This document shows, in pieces, positions 1-7,945 of a DNA stretch of 64,000 nucleotides; within the stretch, counting starts at the first letter, position 1, and every line of letters begins with the position of its first letter. The stretch is from Alphaproteobacteria bacterium (GTDB taxonomy: Bacteria > Pseudomonadota > Alphaproteobacteria > Rhizobiales > Rhizobiaceae). The translations under genes and the position numbers were made by a program. The stretch lies in contig JAHJHT010000002.1 in the NCBI GenBank assembly GCA_018823835.1, positions 930,001 through 994,000 of the forward strand. The letters are read 5' to 3'. Under the pieces are notes generated by a model that was not told where the DNA came from, searched no databases, and worked only from the letters and a program-made list of their open reading frames with translations.

Positions 1-1707
1 ACCGCGGCGCTCGGCAAGCTGAAATGCCGCGACGCCATCATCGACGGCGAGATCGTGGTGCTCGGCGGCGACGGCATCTCCTCCTTCTCGCAATTGCAGG
101 CAGACCTGTCGTCGGGCCGCACAGACCGCATGATCTACTACGTCTTCGACCTGTTGCGGCTCGACGGCGAGGACCTGCGCGAGGAGCCGCTGGTCGAGCG
201 CAAGGAGCGGCTGCGCGAACTGCTCGGCGCGGAGGCCGAGAATGGGGCGGTGCGCTTCAGCGATCATTTTACCGAGCCTGGCAAGGTGATGCTGCAGCAT
301 GCCTGCCGCATGGGGCTCGAGGGCGTCGTATCGAAACGGGCCGACGCGCCGTACCGCAGCGGGCGGGGCAAGGTCTGGATCAAGTCGAAATGCACGCAGC
401 GCCAGGAGTTCGTCATCGGCGGCTATCTGCCGTCAGAGAAGACCGGGCGCGGGCTGCGCTCGCTGCTGGTCGGCTACCACGAGGACGGCGCGCTGAAATA
501 TGCCGGCCGGGTCGGCACCGGCTTCTCGGCAAAGGTCGCCGAGGACCTGAAAAAGAAGCTCGATGGCTTGAAGACCGCGAACTCGCCATTCGACGCCAGC
601 GTGCCGGAAGGCAAGGGGCTGGTCTGGGTGAAGCCGGAACTGGTCGGCGAAGTGGAGTTTCGCAGCTGGACGGCCGAGCATATAATTCGCCACGCATCGT
701 TCCAGGGACTGCGCGAAGACAAGCCGGCGGAGGAAGTGGTGGAGGAAAAGCCGAAGCCGGCAGACAAGGGCGCGAAGCCCGCCGCCAGGGCGGCGCCCAA
801 GAGCAGGACGAAGGCGGCTGCGAAACCCGCAAAGTCCGCGGCGAGCGACGTCCAGACGTCGGTCAAGCTCAGCCACCCCGACAAGCTGCTGTGGCCCGAC
901 GAGAAGGTTTCCAAGCAGGACCTGCTGGAACACTACGCGCTGGTGTGGCCGCGCATGGAGCCCTTCGTGGTCAACCGCCCGCTGGCGCTGGTGCGCGCGC
1001 CCGACGGCGTCAACGGCCAGCGCTTCTTCCAGAAACACGCCTCGCCCGGGATGCACGAAAGCATTCTGCGCATGAAGGACCCCGAGGACGAGCAGGAGTT
1101 GCTGTTCGTGCGCGACTTCGACGGCGTTGCCGCGCTGGCGCAGTTCGGCGTCGTCGAGATCCACATCTGGGGCAGCACGGTCGACCAGCTGGAGAAGCCC
1201 GACCAGATCATCTTCGACCTCGACCCCGACGAGGGGCTTGGCTTTGACGACGTTCGCCAGGCTGCCCTCGACATCCGCGCCAGGCTCGACGAGCTTTCGC
1301 TGCCGACCTTCGTCAAGACCTCGGGCGGCAAGGGCTACCACGTGGTGGTGCCGCTGAAGCCGTCGGCCGACTGGACACAGGTGAAGGGCTTCGCGCACGA
1401 CTTCGCCAAGGCGCTGGAACAGGCCGAGCCCGACCGCTACACGGCGACGCTGTCGAAGAAGGCGCGCAAGGGCCGGATCTTCATCGACTACCTGCGCAAC
1501 GGCAAGGGCTCGACGACGGTCGCGCCCTACTCGTCGCGCGCCAAGAAGGGCGCCACCGTGTCGATGCCGGTGACATGGCAGGAGATCGAGGACGGGCTGC
1601 CGCCGAACGCCTTCCCGATCGGCGACAAGTCGACGCTCGACCGGCTGAAACAGCCGGACCCGTGGAAGGACTTCTTCAAGCAGGGCAAGCCTCTCGGCCG
1701 GCGCTAG
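1..1707 (+). CDS. ligD: DNA ligase D (LigD), 3' part: ligase and polymerase domains
   Basis: ATP-dependent ligase/polymerase of bacterial non-homologous end joining, partner of Ku. The frame is already open at base 1, so the start, any N-terminal phosphoesterase domain and the ligase active-site lysine lie outside; 568 residues are visible. Residues 1 to about 240 are the end of the nucleotidyltransferase core (IIDGEIVV, YYVFDLLRLDG, EGVVSKR) and the OB fold. Residues about 244-284 form a Lys/Ala/Pro-rich linker. The rest is the primase-polymerase domain (SHPDKLLWPDEK, FDLDPDEG with the metal-binding acids, TSGGKGYHVVVPL, FIDYLRN). Ligase-then-polymerase is a common order in rhizobial LigD. 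No ku gene is in the window. Family call is secure. Confidence 0.93.
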   Translation, partial: TAALGKLKCRDAIIDGEIVVLGGDGISSFSQLQADLSSGRTDRMIYYVFDLLRLDGEDLREEPLVERKERLRELLGAEAENGAVRFSDHFTEPGKVMLQHACRMGLEGVVSKRADAPYRSGRGKVWIKSKCTQRQEFVIGGYLPSEKTGRGLRSLLVGYHEDGALKYAGRVGTGFSAKVAEDLKKKLDGLKTANSPFDASVPEGKGLVWVKPELVGEVEFRSWTAEHIIRHASFQGLREDKPAEEVVEEKPKPADKGAKPAARAAPKSRTKAAAKPAKSAASDVQTSVKLSHPDKLLWPDEKVSKQDLLEHYALVWPRMEPFVVNRPLALVRAPDGVNGQRFFQKHASPGMHESILRMKDPEDEQELLFVRDFDGVAALAQFGVVEIHIWGSTVDQLEKPDQIIFDLDPDEGLGFDDVRQAALDIRARLDELSLPTFVKTSGGKGYHVVVPLKPSADWTQVKGFAHDFAKALEQAEPDRYTATLSKKARKGRIFIDYLRNGKGSTTVAPYSSRAKKGATVSMPVTWQEIEDGLPPNAFPIGDKSTLDRLKQPDPWKDFFKQGKPLGRR

Positions 1708-1720
1708 CCGCCGGGGGCGG

Positions 1721-2704
1721 TCAGGCGTTGCCGATCAGCACGCCGGCGGCAAAGACCAGCGAGCCGCCGAGAACGACCTGGAAGGCCGCGCGCAGGAAGG
1801 GCGTGTCCATGAAGCGGTTCTGGATATAGGCGATGGCCCAGAGCTCGAAGAAGACGATGACCACCGCAACGGTGGTGGCGGTCCAGAAATCCGGGATCAG
1901 GTAGGGCAGAGCGTGGCCGAGGCCACCCAGTGCCGTCATGATGCCGGAGGCAAGGCCGCGCTTCAGCGGCGAGCCGCGGCCCGACAGCTTGCCATCGTCA
2001 TGCGCCGCCTCGGTGAAGCCCATCGAGATGCCGGCGCCGACCGAGGCCGAGAGGCCGACGAGGAAGGTCTGCCAGGTGTCGCCGGTGGCGAAAGCTGCAG
2101 CGAAGATCGGCGCCAAAGTGGAGACCGAGCCGTCCATCAGGCCGGCAAGGCCGGGCTGCACGAAGGTGAGGATGAACTGGCGCCGCTCGGCGGAATTCTC
2201 CTCCTCGCGGATGTCCTCGGGTAGATGCTTGAGGCCGAGCCGGACGGCGAGCGCCTGGTGCGCCTTCTCGGCGGCGGCGAGGTCGCCGAGCAGCTTGCGG
2301 GTCGAGGCGTCGGAGGTGCGCTTTGCCGCCTCGAGGTAGAAGCGGTGCGCCTGATCCTCCATGGCTTCCGCCTGGTCGCGGACGCGCTCGATGCCGAGCG
2401 GGCGGACCAGCCAGTCAGGCTTGCGCTCGTAATAGCCGCGGACATGCTCGCGCCGGATCAGCGGGATGCTTTCGCCGAAGCGCTTCTGGTGCAGCGCGAT
2501 GAGCGAGGCGCGGTGGCCGTCCTCTTCCTCGGCCATCTCCTCGAACACCTTGGCCGAGGCCGGGTATTCCTCGCGCAGCCCGTCGGCATAGGCGCGGTAG
2601 ATGCGACCATCGTCCTCCTCCGACGATATGGCGAGCGCGAGAATTTCCTGCTCGGACAGAGAATCGAAGGAGCGGCGGCCAATGCCGAAGACGCGAGATA
2701 ACAT
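1721..2704 (-). CDS. mbfA: MbfA: ferritin-like/VIT1 fusion iron exporter
   Basis: Membrane-bound ferritin, an inner-membrane Fe(II)/Mn(II) exporter that protects rhizobia from iron and peroxide stress. The 327-residue protein has an N-terminal rubrerythrin/ferritin-like half (about residues 1-165) rich in metal-ligand motifs (EEEDGH, MEDQAH, AEKAH). A C-terminal CCC1/VIT1 half (about 180-327) follows, with GLMDGSVSTLAP, GISMGFTEA and several hydrophobic helices. Length and two-part build match MbfA of Bradyrhizobium and Agrobacterium. It converges on ligD with a 13-base gap. A perfect iron control element lies 17 bases upstream of the ATG, so Irr repression under low iron is the expected control. 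Call is firm; metal specificity is from family knowledge. Confidence 0.92.
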   Translation of the reverse strand: MLSRVFGIGRRSFDSLSEQEILALAISSEEDDGRIYRAYADGLREEYPASAKVFEEMAEEEDGHRASLIALHQKRFGESIPLIRREHVRGYYERKPDWLVRPLGIERVRDQAEAMEDQAHRFYLEAAKRTSDASTRKLLGDLAAAEKAHQALAVRLGLKHLPEDIREEENSAERRQFILTFVQPGLAGLMDGSVSTLAPIFAAAFATGDTWQTFLVGLSASVGAGISMGFTEAAHDDGKLSGRGSPLKRGLASGIMTALGGLGHALPYLIPDFWTATTVAVVIVFFELWAIAYIQNRFMDTPFLRAAFQVVLGGSLVFAAGVLIGNA

Positions 2705-2720
2705 GTCTGCAAATCTCTAG

Positions 2721-2737
2721 TTTAGAATTATTCTAAA
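2721..2737 (-). promoter_or_regulatory. Iron control element (Irr box) of mbfA
   Basis: TTTAGAATTATTCTAAA is a perfect 7-base inverted repeat with a 3-base spacer. It equals the known ICE motif bound by the haem-responsive regulator Irr in Rhizobiales. It lies 17 bases upstream of the mbfA start, in the position where Irr represses iron-export and iron-using genes. Confidence 0.88.
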
Positions 2738-2846
2738 GTATGTCGGAACCTAGGGCAGGTCAATGGCGGACGCGGTCCGCGTGGAAGCGGATGCTCGGCA
2801 GCGCCGCAATTTTGGCAAGCCATGTCTTCTCCGGCACGGGACCGAA

Positions 2847-2874
2847 CCTATATAGGCTAACCTTACCCTATAGG
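2847..2874. promoter_or_regulatory. Two short AT-rich palindromes before the 2887 gene
   Basis: CCTATATAGG (2847-2856) and CCTATAGG (2867-2874) are both perfect palindromes with centres 19 bases apart, ending 12 bases before the next start codon. They could be a tandem operator or simply contain the -10 element (TATAGG) of that gene. No regulator is assigned. Confidence 0.3.
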
Positions 2875-2886
2875 CGAGGTCCTGCC

Positions 2887-3222
2887 ATGACGACCAAGAA
2901 ATCCGAAGAGGCCGCAAAGGCGGCGTTCGATCCGCAACCCGTGCTCGAGCTCATTGCCGGCATCCAGGGCGATCTCGACCGGCTGAAGGGGCTGGTCGAG
3001 CAGGCGGCGCAGAAATTCGATCCGGCCAACCCGCAGAACAAGACCGCCGACGGAAAGCTGTCGGAAGAGGGCGTCGAATGCTGCTATCGCATGTTCGACG
3101 AAGGCAGGAGCCGCTACTCGGTGGCGCGGGCGATGAAGATCTCGTTTGCCGCGGCGACGCACCGCTTCAACGCCTGGCGCAAGGCGGGCGGCGAAAAGCG
3201 CGTACGCTCGCTGATGGGTTGA
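2887..3222 (+). CDS. Unknown 111-residue protein with helix-turn-helix-like end
   Basis: I do not recognise a named family. The start is placed at the ATG of MTTKKSEEAAKAAF, behind GGCGAGG; the longer open frame upstream (from 2740) lacks a ribosome site and coding character. The N-terminal half is acidic and helical (VLELIAGIQGDLDRLKGLVEQ). The C-terminal half (about residues 60-111: EEGVECCYRMFDEGRSRYSVARAMKISFAAATHRFNAWRKAGG) looks like a helix-turn-helix of resolvase or transposase-like type. That suggests a small DNA-binding protein. Divergent from mbfA. Real gene likely; role unknown. Confidence 0.62.
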   Translation: MTTKKSEEAAKAAFDPQPVLELIAGIQGDLDRLKGLVEQAAQKFDPANPQNKTADGKLSEEGVECCYRMFDEGRSRYSVARAMKISFAAATHRFNAWRKAGGEKRVRSLMG

Positions 3223-3277
3223 GCGTCGCGGCAGGCAGGGTTGCGCCCCGCCTGCCGCGCTTCCTGCTGCGGGATGC

Positions 3278-3628
3278 CTAGCGGTAAAGCGGGCAATCCC
3301 GGTCGCGGCCGAAGCGAAGCATGACCCGGTCGCCACGGCGGTCGCGTCCGCGAATGTCGATGGAGCGGCGGCTTGCCGCGACGACGCGGGCGCGCCTGAC
3401 GCCCATGCGCTCCGCCTTGTCCAGCGCGCGTTCCTCGGTGCAGAAGCGCCGGCCCTGATCGCGGTGATGCCGGTCATCGCGGCAGTCGTCATAGCGCCAA
3501 TCGCATGCTTCCTTCAGTCGCAGCCCGTCGCGGCCGATCTCGAGTTGCAGGTCCTTGGCGAAGGAGGCTGCAGGCAACAATGAAGCCAAGCCGGCCACGA
3601 GGGCCAAACCAACGATATATTTGCGCAT
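3278..3628 (-). CDS. Small exported Arg/Asp-rich protein, unknown
   Basis: 116 residues. Residues 1-24 are a clear Sec signal peptide (MRKYIVGLALVAGLASLLPAASFA, cleavage after AFA-type small residues). The mature part is rich in Arg and Asp, with three cysteines (EACDW, RFCTEE, RDCPLYR) and clusters such as RGRDRRGDR. Small secreted proteins of this kind are common and uncharacterised in Rhizobiales. The ribosome site is weak. No operon partner. Real gene probable, function unknown. Confidence 0.6.
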   Translation of the reverse strand: MRKYIVGLALVAGLASLLPAASFAKDLQLEIGRDGLRLKEACDWRYDDCRDDRHHRDQGRRFCTEERALDKAERMGVRRARVVAASRRSIDIRGRDRRGDRVMLRFGRDRDCPLYR

Positions 3629-3702
3629 CTTGGAGGTTCCAGTTTCGACACGGCTTAACGCAGCCGAGACCTTCGGGTTGCGTGCCGCCGAATCGAGATA
3701 GA

Positions 3703-4839
3703 CTAGTCCAGCGTACGGCGAAAGCGCAGCAATGCCACACCGGCAAAGAGCACGACGAACAGGGCGAGCGCACCGACCTCAGCCCCGATCGCGGCGAAGT
3801 CGGCACCCTTCAGCATGACGGCGCGGGTGATGCGCAAAAAGTGCGTCAACGGGAAGATCTCGCCGACATACTGCGCCCAGGCCGGCATGCCCCGATAGGG
3901 GAACATGAAACCCGACAGCAGCAGCGAGGGCAGGAAAAAGAAGAAGGTGAGCTGCAGCGCCTGCATCTGGGTGCGCGCGACGGTGGAGATGGTGTAGCCG
4001 AGCAGCACCAGCGACATGACGAAGACGAGGATGGCGCCGAGCAGCAGCGGCAGCGAGCCAACGAAGGGCACCGAGAAGAGCAGCTTCGCGGCGACCAGCA
4101 CGACAACGACCTGCACGGCGCCGACGACCAGATAGGGCAGCACCTTGCCAAGCATGATTTCGAGCGGGCTTGCCGGCATGGCAAGCAGGTTTTCCATCGT
4201 GCCGCGCTCGGTCTCGCGGGTCAGCGCGATGGAGGTCATCATGGTCAGGGTCATCTGCAGGATGACGCCGAGCAGCCCGGGCACGATGTTGTATTGCGAG
4301 ATGCCTTCGGGATTGTAGCGCCGGTGGACGACGACCTCGAGCTGGCTCCTGGCGTTTTCGGCGGCCTGCGCCTGTATGCCCTGCTCGCGCAGCAGGGCGG
4401 TGGAGGCCACGGTGCCCAGCGTCGAAATGGCGCCCGAGGCGACCGATGGATCGGTGGCGTCGGCCTCGATCAGGATCTGCGGATTGTTGCCGCTGTCGAC
4501 GCGGCGGGCGAAGTCGGCCGGGATGGTGACGACGAAGGAAACGGCGCCGCTGGCCATCAGCGCCTCTGCTTCCGCCGCGCTCGCGACCACATGATCGAAG
4601 CGGTAATAGCCGGTCGTCTCCAGCGCCGAGACCATGGCGCGGGTGTAGTGGTCGTTGCTGATCGCCACCAAGGCCGCCGGCAGGCTCTTCGGATCGTTGT
4701 TGATGGCGAAGCCGAACAGCACGAGCTGCATCAGCGGCACGCCGAGCATCATGGCGAAAGTGATGCGGTCGCGCCGCATCTGGATGAACTCCTTGATGAG
4801 CAGCGCGCTGAGACGGGCGAAGGAGAAGACGGCGTTCAT
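3703..4839 (-). CDS. ABC-2 type exporter permease (YbhR/YbhS-like)
   Basis: Inner-membrane subunit of a drug or ion exporter, 378 residues. One N-terminal helix (about 25-47: FAMMLGVPLMQLVLFGFAI) is followed by a large periplasmic part. Five further hydrophobic helices fill about 190-372, including the LPYLVVGAVQVVVVLV and LPSLLLSGFMFPYRGMP segments typical of the ABC-2 fold. The start overlaps the stop of the ATPase gene by 4 bases (ATGA), and it is last in the TetR-HlyD-ATPase-permease operon. E. coli ybhGFSR has two permeases; only one is present here, so a homodimer is inferred. Substrate unknown. Confidence 0.88.
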   Translation of the reverse strand: MNAVFSFARLSALLIKEFIQMRRDRITFAMMLGVPLMQLVLFGFAINNDPKSLPAALVAISNDHYTRAMVSALETTGYYRFDHVVASAAEAEALMASGAVSFVVTIPADFARRVDSGNNPQILIEADATDPSVASGAISTLGTVASTALLREQGIQAQAAENARSQLEVVVHRRYNPEGISQYNIVPGLLGVILQMTLTMMTSIALTRETERGTMENLLAMPASPLEIMLGKVLPYLVVGAVQVVVVLVAAKLLFSVPFVGSLPLLLGAILVFVMSLVLLGYTISTVARTQMQALQLTFFFFLPSLLLSGFMFPYRGMPAWAQYVGEIFPLTHFLRITRAVMLKGADFAAIGAEVGALALFVVLFAGVALLRFRRTLD

Positions 4840-5753
4840 GCCATGTTGTCCTGCGAGCCGGCCATGAACTGGATGAAGACGTCCTCGAGGCTGGTCTCGC
4901 CCGGTCTGACGCTGACGCCCTCGCGCCGGCCGATGTCAGCGAGCGCCGCCTTCAGCGCCTTGCGGTCGGAACCGACGACATGCAGCGTCGCGCCGAAGGG
5001 AGCGACCTGCTCGACGCCCGGCCGCCCCTCGAGCATCGCCGCCACTTCGCTAAGCCGCGGTCCCTCGACGACGAAGGTCGTCAGACCGGCATTCTCGACG
5101 ACCTCGGCCACGGTGCCGGTGGCCAGCATCTTGCCGTAGGAGATGTAGCTGATGCGGTGGCAGCGCTCGGCCTCGTCCATGTAGTGGGTGGAGACGAGCA
5201 CAGTGAGTCCGTCGCGCGCAAGCCGGTGGATCTCGTCCCAGAAATCGCGCCTGGCCTTGGGATCGACGCCGGCGGTCGGCTCGTCGAGAAGCAGCAGCCT
5301 CGGCCGGTGCATGATGCAGGCGGCAAGCGCAACGCGCTGCTTCCAGCCGCCCGACAGCGTGCCGGCAAGCTGGTTGCGGCGCGAGGAAAGTCCGAGGTCG
5401 TCGAGCGTGCGGTCAACATGCTCGGCGACCGGTTTCAGTCGGTAGAGGCGGGCGACGAATTCGAGGTTCTCGGCAATCGTCAGGTCCTCGTAGAAGGAGA
5501 ACTTCTGCGTCATGTAGCCGACCTCGCGCTTGATGCTGAGGCTTTCGGTCAGGAGGTCGTAGCCGAGCACCGTGCCCTCGCCGTCATCGGGCGTTAGCAG
5601 GCCGCACATCAGGCGGATGGTCGTGGTCTTGCCGGAACCGTTCGGGCCGAGGAAGCCGACGATCTCGCCCTCGGCGACGGTCATGGTGACATGGTCGACG
5701 ACGGTGCGATCGCCGAACCGCTTGACTAGGTCGCGGACCTCGATGGCGTTCAT
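4836..5753 (-). CDS. ABC exporter ATP-binding protein
   Basis: 305-residue nucleotide-binding subunit that powers the permease encoded next to it. Start taken at the ATG of MNAIEVRDLVKRFG; the frame is open further but that part is the shadow of the HlyD gene. Walker A is GPNGSGKTT (about residue 40), the Q-loop is YMTQK, the signature LSGGWKQR and Walker B LLLLDEPTAGVD. The tail (about 225-305) is the regulatory domain of drug-export ATPases (CcmA/YbhF type). E. coli YbhF carries two such domains in one chain, here there is one. The ATG overlaps the HlyD stop (ATGA). Confidence 0.92.
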   Translation of the reverse strand: MNAIEVRDLVKRFGDRTVVDHVTMTVAEGEIVGFLGPNGSGKTTTIRLMCGLLTPDDGEGTVLGYDLLTESLSIKREVGYMTQKFSFYEDLTIAENLEFVARLYRLKPVAEHVDRTLDDLGLSSRRNQLAGTLSGGWKQRVALAACIMHRPRLLLLDEPTAGVDPKARRDFWDEIHRLARDGLTVLVSTHYMDEAERCHRISYISYGKMLATGTVAEVVENAGLTTFVVEGPRLSEVAAMLEGRPGVEQVAPFGATLHVVGSDRKALKAALADIGRREGVSVRPGETSLEDVFIQFMAGSQDNMA

Positions 5754-6700
5754 CGCGACGGGTCCGCGAGCACCACGTCGACGATCTGGCCGGGCTGCAG
5801 GGCGATGGCGTCGGCGAGCGGGCGCGCCTCTACGAGGTAGACGAGCTTCTGGCGGTTCTCGAGCGAGTAGATGACGGGCGGCGTGAATTCGGGATCGGGC
5901 GAGACGTAGCTGACGCGCGCCTGCTGGCCGGCCGCGCAGCCGTCGCAATGCACCTCCAGCAGGCTGCCGACGCTGATCGACGCAAAGGCCGGCTCGGGTA
6001 GGAAAAGGGTGAGCTTGACCGCGCCGTCAGGCAGCATGGAGATGACCGGCGCCGACGGGCCGGCAATGTCGCCGGGGTTGCGGATGACGTCGTCGACGCG
6101 GCCGGCCGCCGGCGCCTCGACGGTGCGCTCGGCAAGCCGCCACTTGGCCTGCGCGACCGCCTGCCCGGCCTGGACGACCTGCGTCTCGGCGGCCTTGATC
6201 GCCTCTGCGCGGGCCGGGAGCCTGGCGACCGCGAGATTGGCCTCGGCCTGGTTGATCTGGGCCTCGGCGACCTCGACGGCGGTGCTCGCCTCGTCATACT
6301 GCGCCTGCGGGGCGATGCCGCGCTTCAGGAGGTCGTCGGCGCGCGCCAGCACGCGGCGGCTTTCCTCGGCCTGGGCCTTGGCCGAACGGACCATGGCCTC
6401 TAGCACGGCAATCTCTTCCGGACGCTTGCCGAGCTTGAGATCGGCCAGCTGCGCCTCGGCCTGCGCCAGCGCCGCCTCGGCCTGGGCAACGGCGATGGCC
6501 ACATCGGCGCTTTGCATCTCGACAACGGCCTGCCCGGCCTCGACGCGGTCGCCGCGGCGCACCAGAACCGACTGCACGGTGGCGAGTTCGATCGGCGCCA
6601 GTTGCACGAACTCGCCCTCTACATAGCCGACGGCAAGCGGCGCGGCGGTGCCGCAGCCGAGAAGCGTGGCAAGCAGCGGAACGGAGCAGAAGATGCTCAT
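5750..6700 (-). CDS. HlyD-family periplasmic adaptor, lipoprotein-like
   Basis: Membrane-fusion protein linking the ABC exporter to the cell envelope, 316 residues. The start at MSIFCSVPLL has a strong AGGAGG-type site ending about 9 bases upstream. Residues 1-17 form a signal peptide with a lipobox (LLGC), so lipidation at Cys16 is likely. The biotinyl-lipoyl halves (VQSVLVRRGDRVEAGQAVVEM and ERTVEAPAAGRVDDVIRNPGD) flank an Ala/Glu/Gln-rich coiled coil at about 65-190. Resembles YbhG of E. coli. It begins 2 bases after the TetR stop and overlaps the ATPase start. Confidence 0.87.
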   Translation of the reverse strand: MSIFCSVPLLATLLGCGTAAPLAVGYVEGEFVQLAPIELATVQSVLVRRGDRVEAGQAVVEMQSADVAIAVAQAEAALAQAEAQLADLKLGKRPEEIAVLEAMVRSAKAQAEESRRVLARADDLLKRGIAPQAQYDEASTAVEVAEAQINQAEANLAVARLPARAEAIKAAETQVVQAGQAVAQAKWRLAERTVEAPAAGRVDDVIRNPGDIAGPSAPVISMLPDGAVKLTLFLPEPAFASISVGSLLEVHCDGCAAGQQARVSYVSPDPEFTPPVIYSLENRQKLVYLVEARPLADAIALQPGQIVDVVLADPSR

Positions 6701-6702
6701 CG

Positions 6703-7392
6703 TCAGCCCCTCCTGAGCGCGGCAAGCACGGCGTCGAGATTGTCCCTGACGACATCGACGACCATGCCGGCCTCGGCCGGCCCGATGGCGGTCCAGCCCA
6801 TGCGGCGCATGACAGCCTCGCGGGCAATGCGGAAATAGATCACCTGGCCGATCATGGTGAAGACGGTGATGCGGGTGCGGTCGCTGTCGGCATCCTCGCC
6901 GCTGGCCCTGGCCCAGATGGCGCAAAGCCTGCGGTGGACGGGATCGAAGACGCCTTCGTAGATGATGTCGAGCGCCTCGCTCGGCTGCGACAGCTCGCGC
7001 AGCACGAACTGCACGATCTCGCCGGCCTCCGGGCGCGCGACGACAAAGCCGGCCATGCGGTCGAGAATGAGGTTCAGCTGCCGGTGCGCGGCCTCGGGGT
7101 CATCCTTCGGCGCCTCGGGCGGCTCGGCCAGGGCCGCGCCGGCGATCTGACCGATCATCTCGACGATGTAGTTGGCACACGCGGCGCGCAACCCGGCCTT
7201 GCCACCGAAGTGATAGGCGATCGAGCCGATATTGGCCTTGGCGAGCGCGGCGATCTCGCGCGTCGAGGTGGCGTGGTAGCCCTGCCGACCGAACAGCTTG
7301 AGCGCTGCATGGACCAGCGCGCCTCGGGTCTGCTCGGCGGGGGACCTGGTGAGGTCACGCGCGGACGGCGCGGTTTCGGTATTCCTGATCAT
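6703..7392 (-). CDS. TetR-family regulator, CecR-like (DUF1956 C-domain)
   Basis: 229-residue repressor heading the exporter operon. The helix-turn-helix is at about residues 22-68 (TRGALVHAALKLFGRQGYHATSTREIAALAKANIGSIAYHFGGKAGL). The ligand domain follows, with the VFTMIGQVIYFRIAREAVMRRMGW segment seen in CecR/YbiH proteins. In E. coli CecR likewise precedes ybhGFSR, so this is the same regulatory arrangement. A perfect 8+8 palindrome lies 9 bases upstream of the ATG and most likely is its operator. The inducer cannot be read from sequence. Confidence 0.9.
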   Translation of the reverse strand: MIRNTETAPSARDLTRSPAEQTRGALVHAALKLFGRQGYHATSTREIAALAKANIGSIAYHFGGKAGLRAACANYIVEMIGQIAGAALAEPPEAPKDDPEAAHRQLNLILDRMAGFVVARPEAGEIVQFVLRELSQPSEALDIIYEGVFDPVHRRLCAIWARASGEDADSDRTRITVFTMIGQVIYFRIAREAVMRRMGWTAIGPAEAGMVVDVVRDNLDAVLAALRRG

Positions 7393-7400
7393 TCTTCAAA

Positions 7401-7422
7401 TTTAATCAATCGTATGATTAAA
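7401..7422. promoter_or_regulatory. TetR operator between exporter operon and CYTH gene
   Basis: TTTAATCA and TGATTAAA form a perfect 8-base inverted repeat around a 6-base spacer. The site is 9 bases before the TetR start and 50 bases before the divergent CYTH gene. It is AT-rich in a GC-rich background, which fits an operator covering the promoters. Autoregulation by the TetR protein is inferred. Confidence 0.75.
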
Positions 7423-7471
7423 GTCAAGGAGCGCCTTGCCTACCCGACTGGCGCGGGCTTTAGTGCCTGGC

Positions 7472-7945
7472 ATGGCAGAAGAAGTCGAACGCAAGTTCCT
7501 GGTGTCGGGCAATGGCTGGCGCAACGGCGTGGAGGCCGAGATCCGGATCCGGCAGTTCTACCTGTCGGCGGCTGGCGGTCGTTCGCTGCGGGTCCGGGTA
7601 AGCGACGGCACGTCGGCGATGCTGACGCTGAAATTCGGCGGGGCGGGACGGCGGCGCGACGAATTCGAGTATCCGATCCCGCTCGGGGACGCCGAGGAGA
7701 TGCAGGCCTTCGCGCTCGGGCGCGTCATCGAGAAGACACGCTGCCATGTTAGGCATCTTGGCTATCTCTACGAAGTGGACGTCTTCGGGGGAGCGCTCGC
7801 GGGACTGGTGATCGCCGAACTTGAAACGCCCGACGACGTGCCGGACGACAGGCTGCCGGAATGGCTTGGGCAGGAAGTGACCGACGATTCCCGCTACTAC
7901 AACGCATCGCTTGCCCTTGGCGACCTACCTGAGGCGGCCGCATGA
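7472..7945 (+). CDS. CYTH-domain protein (triphosphatase-type)
   Basis: 157 residues. The CYTH fold binds triphosphate groups inside an eight-stranded tunnel and usually hydrolyses inorganic triphosphate or makes cyclic nucleotides. The signature ExExK is intact near the start (EVERKF), and RIRQFYL, SLRVRV, LTLKFG, RDEFEYPI and IEKTRCHV follow in family order. The ATG of MAEEVERK is chosen because it brings ExExK close to the N-terminus as in relatives. The last codons overlap the CHAD gene start (ATGA). In E. coli YgiF both domains are one chain; here they are split. Polyphosphate-linked role is inferred. Confidence 0.88.
   Translation: MAEEVERKFLVSGNGWRNGVEAEIRIRQFYLSAAGGRSLRVRVSDGTSAMLTLKFGGAGRRRDEFEYPIPLGDAEEMQAFALGRVIEKTRCHVRHLGYLYEVDVFGGALAGLVIAELETPDDVPDDRLPEWLGQEVTDDSRYYNASLALGDLPEAAA

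Noticed and set aside
2740-2886. N-terminal extension of the 111-residue gene
   Set aside because: The extra 49 codons lack a ribosome site, include the palindromes and read as non-coding; the ATG at 2887 is better.
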